Shown: positions 1 through 5,777, counted from the stretch's first letter. The stretch: 5,777 nucleotides of DNA from Chloroflexota bacterium (GCA_022561955.1 JADFQF010000118.1:1-5777); one strand, 5' to 3'. A program made the numbers and translations. Notes: generated from the letters alone by a model not told the origin.

Positions 1-1
1 T

Positions 2-217
2 GCTGCCTGCCCCGACTCCTACCGCAAGTTCCTGATAATCGGTAGTGAGCGCCGTTGCACCTGTAAATGAATCCGTACTGAACTCGTGCTTATATTGGTC
101 AGCGCCGGCAGCAGCCTCCAATGTCCAGTTAGCAGAGTCTACACCTTTGATGTTTAAGGTTGCGGTAACATTCCCATCATTTGTTGCAGTCTGCGTATCT
201 CCAAGACTATTCGTATG
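2..217 (-). CDS. Fragment of an unrecognised secreted/surface-type protein (3' end beyond window)
   Basis: Read on the minus strand, this stretch is open without a stop and gives a plausible protein, beginning HTNSLGDTQTATNDGNVTA and continuing through segments such as NIKGVDSANWTLEAAAGADQ and LTTDYQELAVGVGAGS. It is rich in Thr, Ala, Gly, Asn and Asp with alternating hydrophobic residues, as in beta-sandwich repeat domains of extracellular proteins. I have an unverified impression of similar segments in surface proteins of metagenomic candidate-phylum bacteria. Its codons often end in A or T and its GC is about 50%, against about 73% in bases 241-300, so it does not match its neighbour. The C-terminus lies left of the window. 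The reading frame stays open rightward past 400, but there it is antisense to the plus-strand gene and no longer looks like this protein, so I place its real edge near 217. No start codon can be assigned. The overlapping plus-strand reading of the same bases shows no recognisable feature. Confidence 0.5.
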
Positions 218-233
218 GCCGGTCGTCGTGGGG

Positions 234-1817
234 ATGGCGGCGTGCACGGTGGCGCCGAACGCGCCGGCGGATAGGTCCGTATCCCAACCGCAGGTGGAGG
301 AGAGCGCGGTCCTCAAGCAGCCCGCCGAAAGCCAAGAGATCCCGCTCTTCGCGAAGATACCGCCGTCCATCGAGGCTTCAGACGACAGGCGCGAAGGTAT
401 CTCCGGGGAGCCGGCCGCGACTGAGACGGTGTCGGCGGAATCACCTGTGACGCCTGCCTTGGAGGCACCAGCCTCGGCCTTCGGACCTGAAGCGTCTCCT
501 ACGCAGGTGTCTACCCCAAGTCCGACACCTGAGCCAACGTCGAGCGCCACTCCTACGCCGCGGCCGACCAGAGCTCCGACCTCGACGCCGACCGCCGGGG
601 TCAGCTCCGACGACCACGATCTCTTGCCTTCGCCGACATCTACCAAGGCGCCCGAGATGACAGTCGATTTGCACTCTGAGACACCGATCCTGGACGACGG
701 ACCGGCGCCGCTAATATCTGACGATGGCGATGCGAGCCCTCACGGTCAGGAAACCGTTGACGGCGACACTCAGGGAGACAATGGGTTTTTCGGACATGAG
801 AGCAGCGATGGGCAATACCGGGAAGAAGTTTCGTGCGAGAGCGACCCGTCGCCGAAATTCACAAGCTTCGTTACTGACCTGGATTCCATAGAAACCATAT
901 GGCCGACCGTCGCGCTCAGCGGCAACTGGCTCAAGAACCGCTCCTACTTCGCCATGAAGGTGGACGAGGATGGGCAGGTCGAAGAGCAGCCCGTCTACGC
1001 GCCCGCCGACGCCAGGCTGATCGAAATCATCTACTACATCCAGCCGATGCAGACGAGGGACGGCGAATGGGTCGACGTACCCCAGTACGACCTCAGGTTC
1101 CAGATGAGCTGTGAGGTGAAGTTCTGGTTCGATCACATGAGCCGCCTGGACGGCCCGATCGCCGAGCTGGCCCCGAGGGAGCCGTCGCCGACCACTCGCG
1201 ACGCCGCGAAACAGGTATCGCTGGAGGTGAAGGCCGGGGACATTATCGCCTACACGACAGGCACGATCACCGCTCACACCTGGGACTTCATCATGACGAA
1301 CGAGTCCAAAGAGTCCGCGTTCGCAAATCAGGAGCGCTACCTGCTCACTAGCAATCTGAACCATCTCTTGAGGACCGACTGCCCCTACGACTATTACGAG
1401 CCGGAAATGCGCGACGCATATTACGAGCTGTTTGGTGCTTGGGGCGGCAAGAGCGAGGACCCTACCTGCGGCGACAACCCGGACAAGCTCGGAACGATCT
1501 CAGGCGGCTGGTTCAAGGAGCCCTTCGTGAATGACGGCACGATGAAGATAGACCCCGGATGGGGCCTGGTCGCCGCGGAAGCCCCCGATGGCTGGATCTA
1601 CATAGACGACGAGCGGAACACGGTGAGGCTCGATCCAGACAACCCGACCTATGCAGACCCCAAGACGGTCACGGCCGAGCACTGCTACGAGAGCACGTGG
1701 CGGCCGATGAAGTTCGCTTACCTCAAGCTGCAGGGCGACATGGAGATTGCGGTCGCCATAGGCGACGGACCGTGCCCAAGCAGGCTCCCGGATGACCACC
1801 AGGTCTTCTACCGCTAA
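234..1817 (+). CDS. Exported, probably lipid-anchored protein with PT-rich linker and degenerate M23-like C-terminal domain
   Basis: I do not recognise a named family over the full length. From the ATG at 234 it is 527 residues. The frame is open back to a GTG at 45, but that extension lies in low-GC DNA that codes better on the other strand, and neither start has a proper ribosome binding site. Residues just before and after the ATG read PVVVGMAACTVAP, like the end of a lipoprotein signal peptide with Cys4 as the lipidated residue, so the true N-terminus has probably been lost at the join near 217. Residues ~20-200 are disordered: Glu/Ala-rich, then a Ser/Thr/Pro linker (~88-122, TPEPTSSATPTPRPT), then Asp-rich. 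The C-terminal part (~200-527) has six cysteines (201, 293, 383, 412, 484, 514), which fits disulphides outside the cytoplasm. Within it, VYAPADARLIEI (254-265), FDHMSRLDG (299-307), VKAGDIIAYTTG (332-343) and AHTWDFIM (347-354) follow the order of M23 peptidase motifs. The HxxxD motif is absent and the HxH motif is reduced to one His, so it is probably a non-catalytic binding domain. The gene stands alone and its promoter side is cut by the join. Confidence 0.72.
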   Translation: MAACTVAPNAPADRSVSQPQVEESAVLKQPAESQEIPLFAKIPPSIEASDDRREGISGEPAATETVSAESPVTPALEAPASAFGPEASPTQVSTPSPTPEPTSSATPTPRPTRAPTSTPTAGVSSDDHDLLPSPTSTKAPEMTVDLHSETPILDDGPAPLISDDGDASPHGQETVDGDTQGDNGFFGHESSDGQYREEVSCESDPSPKFTSFVTDLDSIETIWPTVALSGNWLKNRSYFAMKVDEDGQVEEQPVYAPADARLIEIIYYIQPMQTRDGEWVDVPQYDLRFQMSCEVKFWFDHMSRLDGPIAELAPREPSPTTRDAAKQVSLEVKAGDIIAYTTGTITAHTWDFIMTNESKESAFANQERYLLTSNLNHLLRTDCPYDYYEPEMRDAYYELFGAWGGKSEDPTCGDNPDKLGTISGGWFKEPFVNDGTMKIDPGWGLVAAEAPDGWIYIDDERNTVRLDPDNPTYADPKTVTAEHCYESTWRPMKFAYLKLQGDMEIAVAIGDGPCPSRLPDDHQVFYR

Positions 1818-1824
1818 CCCTGGT

Positions 1825-2979
1825 CTAAAACCACTTGCGCATCCAGTTCCATTCGAAGAAGACCTTGCCCAGGTGCCAGCGGATCGCAGGATTGTACAGC
1901 TTGATGGTGGGCGTCGGCTCACCATAGAAGTTACCCCGGCCAAAGCCCGCCCGACCTCCTCCGACCTCGACGAAGCATTCGCCGTTGCCGTCGAAGCGTC
2001 CCATTTCGCCTTTGCCCGTGATCTTGGCCGCTATGGTGCGAGCGACGGCCATGCCCTCGTGGTGCGCGAACACGCCTGCCTTGGGCAGCGGCAAGCCCAT
2101 GGACAGCGGGATGCCGGTGACGTCGCCAATGGCGAAGACATCGTCGAACTTCGTCTCCATCGTGTTTCTGTCGACGGTCACCCAGCCGCTCTCTCCCGTG
2201 AGGCCCGCCTCGGCCACCACCGGGGGAGCCATGTGCGGCGGTATGTACACCAGAAAGTCGAAGTGGGCCGTTCTATCCTCCGTGAAGTGGAGGGTCTTAG
2301 AATCGGCGTCGACCTCCGTCACCAGGTGCTGAGGGTGGTAGTCGATGCCGCGGTCTTCGACCATCTTCCTGACCCCGGCGGAGACCTCGGGGCCCGCGAC
2401 CCCCATGGGTCCCGGCTCGGGCGAAAAGAGCGACAGCGAGACACTGTCTCGGACTTTGCGTTTGCGAAGGTCGTGTTCGAGAAGCATGGCGGCCTCGTAG
2501 GGCGCCGCGGGACACTTGAAGGGCATGCCCGCCACGAGAACAGTGACGTTCCCCTCGGTTACCGCCGTTCTGGAGTCCCGTATCGCCGTGGCGCCCTCCA
2601 GCGTGTACAGGTTGTGCCCGGCGTCGGCGAGGCCTGGGATTCGCTCGGGCGCGAGCTGCGCACCCAGCGAGACCACCAGGAAATCGGCCTCGATCTCATT
2701 CTCGCCGACGAGGACCGTCTTCTTCTCGGGGTCGATGCGCCGCACGTCTCCGAAGACTACCTCGATGCCCTTCTTGTTCAGGACGGCCAGCTCCCTGGTA
2801 ATCTTTTCCGGTTTTCTCAGCCCCACCTGCAGCCATAACAGGGAGGGCCAGAAGATGTGGCGCGTCTCTTTATCTACCAGAACGATTCGATGCTCTTTGC
2901 CGAGGCGCTTGCGCAGCTCGCTGGCCGTCACCACGCCGCCCACGCCACCGCCGAGGATAACGATAGTTTTCCCAGCCAT
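1825..2979 (-). CDS. Sulfide:quinone oxidoreductase-like FAD-dependent oxidoreductase
   Basis: This 384-residue flavoprotein belongs to the pyridine nucleotide-disulphide oxidoreductase fold in the SQR/flavocytochrome c sulfide dehydrogenase/NDH-2 branch. The N-terminal dinucleotide-binding loop is GGGVGG (10-15), and the second FAD motif is VFAIGDVTG (282-290). The motif FKCPAAPYEAA holds Cys156, and Glu162 follows six residues later; a second conserved-type Cys is at 335 in GNGECFVEVGGG. These fit the two redox-active cysteines of SQR (Cys160 and Cys356 in Acidithiobacillus ferrooxidans). The third cysteine seen in classic type I SQR (Cys128) has no counterpart. The C-terminus (WHLGKVFFEWNWMRKWF) is aromatic and amphipathic, as expected for a monotopic membrane anchor. 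The likely role is oxidation of sulfide or a related thiol with transfer of electrons to membrane quinone; the substrate is inferred. I chose the ATG at 2979 because GAGGGG sits six bases upstream. A TTG at 3000 would add seven residues but would place that Shine-Dalgarno sequence inside the gene. The length is slightly short of the usual 400-430. Confidence 0.85.
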   Translation of the reverse strand: MAGKTIVILGGGVGGVVTASELRKRLGKEHRIVLVDKETRHIFWPSLLWLQVGLRKPEKITRELAVLNKKGIEVVFGDVRRIDPEKKTVLVGENEIEADFLVVSLGAQLAPERIPGLADAGHNLYTLEGATAIRDSRTAVTEGNVTVLVAGMPFKCPAAPYEAAMLLEHDLRKRKVRDSVSLSLFSPEPGPMGVAGPEVSAGVRKMVEDRGIDYHPQHLVTEVDADSKTLHFTEDRTAHFDFLVYIPPHMAPPVVAEAGLTGESGWVTVDRNTMETKFDDVFAIGDVTGIPLSMGLPLPKAGVFAHHEGMAVARTIAAKITGKGEMGRFDGNGECFVEVGGGRAGFGRGNFYGEPTPTIKLYNPAIRWHLGKVFFEWNWMRKWF

Positions 2980-2985
2980 TGGAGA

Positions 2986-2991
2986 CCCCTC
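2986..2991 (-). promoter_or_regulatory. Ribosome binding site of the SQR-like gene
   Basis: GAGGGG on the minus strand lies six bases before the ATG at 2979. It decides between that ATG and the in-frame TTG at 3000, which has no comparable site. Confidence 0.6.
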
Positions 2992-3063
2992 AATCGTCAA
3001 TCGGCCGCTGCCGAAAATTATGCGCGGCTGCTCATATTTCTTCCAAGGTTGTAGCTATCGGAC

Positions 3064-3069
3064 ATTATA
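3064..3069 (-). promoter_or_regulatory. Candidate sigma70-type -10 box for the SQR-like gene
   Basis: The minus strand reads a perfect TATAAT here, in a locally AT-rich stretch (~3055-3095) of a GC-rich window, inside the 213-base gap before the SQR-like gene. A start site about seven bases downstream would give a leader of roughly 75-80 bases. No good TTGACA-like -35 box is found 15-18 bases upstream (the sequence there is around CACTTT), and there is no extended TG, so an activator or another sigma factor may be needed. The leader also holds a GCCGC/GCGGC inverted repeat with a 15-base spacer, which is too weak to name. Confidence 0.4.
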
Positions 3070-3132
3070 CGATATCCATCTTATATAAAGTGCTGCCTTG
3101 TGAGAGTACCGGTCATTTAGAGTCGGACGGGA

Positions 3133-3154
3133 CGAAGGTTGAATAGGACCTTCG
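3133..3154 (-). repeat. 7-bp inverted repeat downstream of the luciferase-like gene
   Basis: CGAAGGT and ACCTTCG form a perfect 7-bp stem around an 8-base loop, about 40 bases past the stop codon of the luciferase-like gene. No U-run follows on either strand, so it is not a typical intrinsic terminator. It could be a transcript 3' stem-loop or an operator-like dyad; chance is also possible. Confidence 0.35.
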
Positions 3155-3192
3155 AGCACCGTGAAGACGGCCACCCCACGGACAGGGCCAGG

Positions 3193-4206
3193 CTACAGCC
3201 GGTGGACCTCCGGCAGCACCTCCTTGCCGACGAGCTCGATGTGCTCCAGGGCTTCTTTCTGCGACATGCCGGGATAGAACAGCCGAATCGCGACGTGGGT
3301 GAATCCTAACTCGCCGTACCTGGCAAGCTGCTCGACGCAGTCCTGGGGGCTCCCGTAAATAAAGGTGTCGGCCATGAGGGCCTCGAGATCGCCCGTCACC
3401 TTGGCCGTTAGCTCGGCGTCCCCGCCGTGCAACCCATGCTGGGCGTAGACCTCGTACTTCTTCTCAAAGCCCTTTCGGGCCTTCTCCAGCGCCTCGTCGC
3501 GACTTCCCGCGCAGAAGAACTCCCGCATGATGACCATGTCCTCGGGAACGGCGTGGCCGTTGTCTTGCAAGGTCTTGTGGTAGAGGTCGATCTGTCGTTG
3601 GATCATGCCCATCGGCTGAGCGGGCCCAACGAACATCACATAGCCCTCGCGGCCTACGCGACGCACCGCAGGGTCGCTCATGGCGGCCAGCCATATTGGA
3701 GGATGGGGCTTTTGAAATGGACGCGCCGTGGGCCTCGCGCCCGTCACGTGGAAGTAGCGGCCGTGATGGTCGACCCGGTCCTCGGTCCAGAGCCGAATCA
3801 TGAGGTCCAGCGCCTCGGTATTGCGCCCGGCGCGTTCCGAGAGCTGCGTTCCGAAGGCCTCGTTCTCCTCGGCGCGGTACCCGAGGCCCAGGCCAAGGAC
3901 CAGGCGGCCCTCTGTAATATGGTCGAGGGTGGCGATCTGCTCGGCGATGTCGACCGGGTTGAGCAGCGGCAGCAACAGCACGGACGTCACCAGCTGCATA
4001 TCGCCGGGCTCGGCCGCGAGGCGCGCGAGGACGGGCAGGGGCTGGAAGTGCTGGAACGGATCGATCAGATAGTGGTGCGCCCAGCAGTACATGTCGAAGC
4101 CGGCGTCCCGCGCCGCGCGAAACTGGCCCAGATGGTCCTGCCACTGCTGTTGGAGGTCTATGCTGTCTCTTAATACGACCTGCCCGACCTGGTATCCGAT
4201 CTTCAT
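3193..4206 (-). CDS. LLM-class (luciferase-like) flavin/F420-dependent oxidoreductase
   Basis: This 337-residue protein is a full-length member of the bacterial luciferase-like TIM-barrel superfamily, which uses FMNH2 or F420 for monooxygenation or hydride transfer. Family signatures in order are the N-terminal strand MKIGYQVG, AHHYLID (43-49) with a His pair at 44-45 in the place of the EHH motif of luciferases (His44 is the catalytic base in LuxA), the block EQIATLDHITEGRLVLGLGLGY (in 89-110), HHGRYF (147-152), KPHPPIW (166-172) and a C-terminal GSPQDCVEQL (285-294), the common product-side helix. The ATG at 4206 is preceded by AAAGG seven bases upstream. The gene lies 110 bases behind the SDR gene on the same strand. 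Cofactor (FMN or F420) and substrate cannot be decided from sequence alone; F420-dependent dehydrogenases and two-component monooxygenases share these motifs. Such FMNO-type enzymes are strongly expanded in SAR202 Chloroflexota, where they are proposed to attack recalcitrant organic matter. Confidence 0.88.
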   Translation of the reverse strand: MKIGYQVGQVVLRDSIDLQQQWQDHLGQFRAARDAGFDMYCWAHHYLIDPFQHFQPLPVLARLAAEPGDMQLVTSVLLLPLLNPVDIAEQIATLDHITEGRLVLGLGLGYRAEENEAFGTQLSERAGRNTEALDLMIRLWTEDRVDHHGRYFHVTGARPTARPFQKPHPPIWLAAMSDPAVRRVGREGYVMFVGPAQPMGMIQRQIDLYHKTLQDNGHAVPEDMVIMREFFCAGSRDEALEKARKGFEKKYEVYAQHGLHGGDAELTAKVTGDLEALMADTFIYGSPQDCVEQLARYGELGFTHVAIRLFYPGMSQKEALEHIELVGKEVLPEVHRL

Positions 4207-4213
4207 TTTTTGG

Positions 4214-4218
4214 CCTTT
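4214..4218 (-). promoter_or_regulatory. Weak ribosome binding site of the luciferase-like gene
   Basis: AAAGG on the minus strand lies seven bases before the ATG at 4206 and is followed by an A-rich spacer. It is a short Shine-Dalgarno match but the only one near this start. Confidence 0.4.
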
Positions 4219-4316
4219 TCTGTTTCGAGAAGTATTCCCGACCGGGCTTTACCAGGGGTTCGCCACTCAACCAGCTCTCCCAACGAATTCGTGCCTGCGC
4301 TTCGCAATACAAGAAG

Positions 4317-5114
4317 CTAATTCATGAAGAAGCCGCCGCTCACGTTGATGGCCTGCCCGGTGATGTTCATGGAGTAGTCCGACGCCAGAAAGGCGGCGAG
4401 ATTGCCTATATCCTCCGGAGTCTGCTCGCGTCCCAGCGGCGTGTTCTCCTTGACGTAGCCCTCGAAGACCTCTCTCGTGGACCTGCCTTCCGGGTTGGGT
4501 GACGTCGCCGTCCTGGACGCGACGCGCTCCCACATCGGCGTCCACAGCAGGCCGGGGCAGATGGCGTTTACGTTGATGTTGTACGGCGCGAGCTCGAAGG
4601 CCTGCGACTGCGTGAGGCTGATCACACCCGCCTTGGAGACGCTGTAGGGCGGGTTGCGGTCCGTGCCCAGCCGTCCCGCGATGGAGGCCAGGTTGATTAT
4701 CTTGCCGTAGGCGCGCTCTTTCATGTGAGGGGCCACGGCCGCCGTGACCTTGACGATGCCCTTGACGTTGACCTCGAAAATGAAGTCCCAGTCTTGCTCG
4801 CTGGCTGTTTCCCTGGCTTCCCACCCCGGCGCGCCGATCGTACCGGCGTTGTTGACCAGGATATCGATTCGGCCAAACCGCTCCAGGGCCTGCCTGACGC
4901 CTGATTCGATGGAGTCGGTGTCCGTCACATCCAGCGCGACAGACATAGATTCGCGGCCCAGCGCCCCGATCTCGTTGGCTACTGCCTCGGCGTTTTCGGC
5001 GATGAGGTCGGCGACGACGACGTCGGCACCGTTTCTCGCGAGAACCAGGCCTATTCCTCGGCCAATCCCTCTCCCGCCGCCCGTCACAAGTGCTATCTTG
5101 TCCGTAACATCCAT
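4317..5114 (-). CDS. Short-chain dehydrogenase/reductase (classical SDR, NAD(H)-type)
   Basis: This 265-residue protein is a cytosolic NAD-dependent oxidoreductase acting on an alcohol or ketone. It has all classical SDR signatures: the cofactor loop TGGGRGIG (11-18), Asp36 at the end of the second strand (favouring NAD(H) over NADP(H)), Asp62 contacting adenine, NNAG (88-91), and the catalytic tetrad Asn116, Ser144, Tyr157 and Lys161 (PYSVSK). After the CPG motif (186-188) comes a long substrate-loop segment (~190-228), and the C-terminus ends with the usual TGQAINVSGGF. I chose the ATG at 5114 because GAGAGG lies six bases upstream; an upstream ATG at 5147 would add 11 Arg-rich residues that do not belong to the fold. 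The start is 46 bases after the stop of the molybdenum hydroxylase gene, so the two are probably co-transcribed. It could act on the hydroxylated product of that enzyme or of the luciferase-like protein. Many such proteins are annotated as 3-oxoacyl-ACP reductase or glucose 1-dehydrogenase; neither name is supported here. Confidence 0.9.
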   Translation of the reverse strand: MDVTDKIALVTGGGRGIGRGIGLVLARNGADVVVADLIAENAEAVANEIGALGRESMSVALDVTDTDSIESGVRQALERFGRIDILVNNAGTIGAPGWEARETASEQDWDFIFEVNVKGIVKVTAAVAPHMKERAYGKIINLASIAGRLGTDRNPPYSVSKAGVISLTQSQAFELAPYNINVNAICPGLLWTPMWERVASRTATSPNPEGRSTREVFEGYVKENTPLGREQTPEDIGNLAAFLASDYSMNITGQAINVSGGFFMN

Positions 5115-5120
5115 GGTAGA

Positions 5121-5126
5121 CCTCTC
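5121..5126 (-). promoter_or_regulatory. Ribosome binding site of the SDR gene
   Basis: GAGAGG on the minus strand sits six bases upstream of the ATG at 5114. It supports that start over the upstream in-frame ATG at 5147. Confidence 0.6.
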
Positions 5127-5160
5127 GAACCGCCGAGGCCGTACCATGTGAATCCCCGAG

Positions 5161-5777
5161 CTATTCGGAACTCTTCTTTGCCTCGACTAGGGCCCAGTAT
5201 ACACGCTCGGGATTCATGGGCAAGCGTGAGAGACGGACGCCGGTGGCACGGTAGATGGCGTTGGCCAGTGCGGCCGCGGGCGGCACGATAGGCACCTGAC
5301 CGACGGCCCTGATCCCCAGCGGGTGGTCCGGAGACGGCACCTCGATGATGTTGGCGTCTATGAACGGCAGGTCTGCGGCCGTCTGCAGCCGATAGTCCAG
5401 CAGGGTCGGGTTGGTCATGGCGCCGTCGTCGTCGAAAAGGTACTCCTCTGAGAGCGCCCATCCGATACCCTGGGCCGCGCCTCCCTGCATCTGTCCCTCG
5501 ACCTGCACCGGATTAACGGCGGTGCCGATATCTTGAAACGTCGTATAGCGGAGGACATCCACCTTCCCCGTTTCCGGGTCTACTTCGACGTCCACGACGT
5601 GCGCCGCCGCATTGGGGGCTATCGCGGTGTCGGAAAAGGTCTCGCTGACGCTGCCGTACCCCATGACCGCGCCGCCCTCGCCTCGCACAGACCTCAGGGC
5701 CAGATCGGCCAGGCTGATTTGCATCTCTGGCGCGCCCTCGACCCAGAATCGTTTTTTAGCGTATTGAACGTTTCCAG
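5161..5777 (-). CDS. Molybdopterin-binding subunit of a xanthine dehydrogenase/CoxL-family hydroxylase (5' truncated, C-terminal part)
   Basis: The last 204 residues of a large molybdenum-hydroxylase subunit are present; the full family is about 750-800 residues, so roughly the first 550 lie right of the window. The reading frame runs unbroken to the window edge (GNVQYAKKRFWVEGAPEMQ at the left of the fragment), so the internal ATG at 5724 is not the start. Family hallmarks are VDPETGKVDVLRY, the block DIGTAVNPVQVEGQMQGGAA leading into QGIGWALSEEY (molybdopterin cytosine dinucleotide contacts and active-site lining), and the C-terminal PIVPPAAALANAIYRATGV followed by LPMNPERVYWAL. These enzymes hydroxylate N-heterocycles, aldehydes or CO together with FAD and 2Fe-2S subunits, which are expected outside the window. 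At codon 5296-5298 the motif usually read as GVGE, which carries the catalytic Glu, reads AVGQ with CAG. This may mean altered chemistry or a paralogous branch. The protein ends 46 bases before the SDR gene. Assignment to the family is firm; the substrate is unknown. Confidence 0.9.
   Translation of the reverse strand, partial: GNVQYAKKRFWVEGAPEMQISLADLALRSVRGEGGAVMGYGSVSETFSDTAIAPNAAAHVVDVEVDPETGKVDVLRYTTFQDIGTAVNPVQVEGQMQGGAAQGIGWALSEEYLFDDDGAMTNPTLLDYRLQTAADLPFIDANIIEVPSPDHPLGIRAVGQVPIVPPAAALANAIYRATGVRLSRLPMNPERVYWALVEAKKSSE

Noticed and set aside
45..233. N-terminal extension of the plus-strand protein from GTG 45
   Set aside because: It lies in low-GC DNA that reads better on the minus strand, and it lacks both a ribosome binding site and a clean signal peptide at its start.
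711..1364. Minus-strand open frame of 217 codons opposite the exported protein gene
   Set aside because: It has no recognisable motif and no ribosome binding site, while the plus strand shows a coherent linker and domain with ordered cysteines.
1821..1833. TGGT-CTAAA-ACCA mini-hairpin between the convergent genes
   Set aside because: A 4-bp stem with no U-run is too weak to be called a terminator and is expected by chance.
1792..2838. Long plus-strand open frame of 348 codons opposite the SQR-like gene
   Set aside because: It is an antisense shadow kept open by high GC. The minus strand has clear FAD motifs and conserved cysteines, while this reading has a biased His/Arg/Val composition and no family motif.
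3464..4312. Minus-strand open frame of 282 codons overlapping the luciferase-like gene
   Set aside because: It is an Arg/Pro/Gly-rich out-of-frame reading of the same DNA, typical of GC-rich shadows; the other frame carries the family motifs.
4207..4316. Possible promoter or terminator in the 110-base gap between SDR and luciferase-like genes
   Set aside because: No convincing -35/-10 pair or GC-rich stem with U-run is seen; CCCGGTCGGG has a loop too small to fold as a hairpin.

Overview
The window (about 62% GC by eye, except its first ~217 bases at about 50%) looks like a contig fragment from an uncultured, GC-rich bacterium. The best guess is the Chloroflexota, possibly the SAR202 type. 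Three things suggest this: an exported protein with a long Ser/Thr/Pro linker of the kind common in that phylum, a luciferase-like flavin enzyme, and a CoxL/xanthine-dehydrogenase-like molybdenum hydroxylase next to an SDR. Protein families expanded in SAR202 include these, but no marker gene is present, so the assignment is inference.

Layout. Bases 1 to ~217 carry the tail-ward part of a secreted-type protein read on the minus strand, with lower GC and different codon use. They meet GC-rich DNA at an abrupt step around 210-220, which looks like a chimeric or recombinant join. From there to 1817 a plus-strand gene encodes an exported, probably lipid-anchored protein. It has an acidic/PT-rich linker and a Cys-containing C-terminal domain that resembles a degenerate M23 (lysostaphin-like) peptidase fold. 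Everything else is on the minus strand. In transcription order it is the C-terminal ~204 residues of a molybdopterin-binding hydroxylase subunit (5777-5161), an NAD-type short-chain dehydrogenase (5114-4317), a luciferase-like flavin/F420 oxidoreductase (4206-3193), and a sulfide:quinone-oxidoreductase-like flavoprotein (2979-1825). The last gene converges on the plus-strand gene with only 7 bases between the stop codons.

How the genes may work together. The hydroxylase and SDR genes are 46 bases apart and are probably co-transcribed; the luciferase-like gene follows after 110 bases. Hydroxylation, alcohol/ketone interconversion and flavin-dependent oxidation would fit a pathway that oxidises organic compounds, but the substrate cannot be read from the sequence. 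The SQR-like gene has its own 213-base leader with a perfect TATAAT box, so it is probably a separate unit that passes electrons to quinone.

The points most worth a second look are the compositional join at the left end, a Gln where the molybdenum hydroxylase family has its catalytic Glu, and the M23-like domain without metal ligands. I see no RNA gene, CRISPR array, insertion sequence or complete new multi-gene system here.
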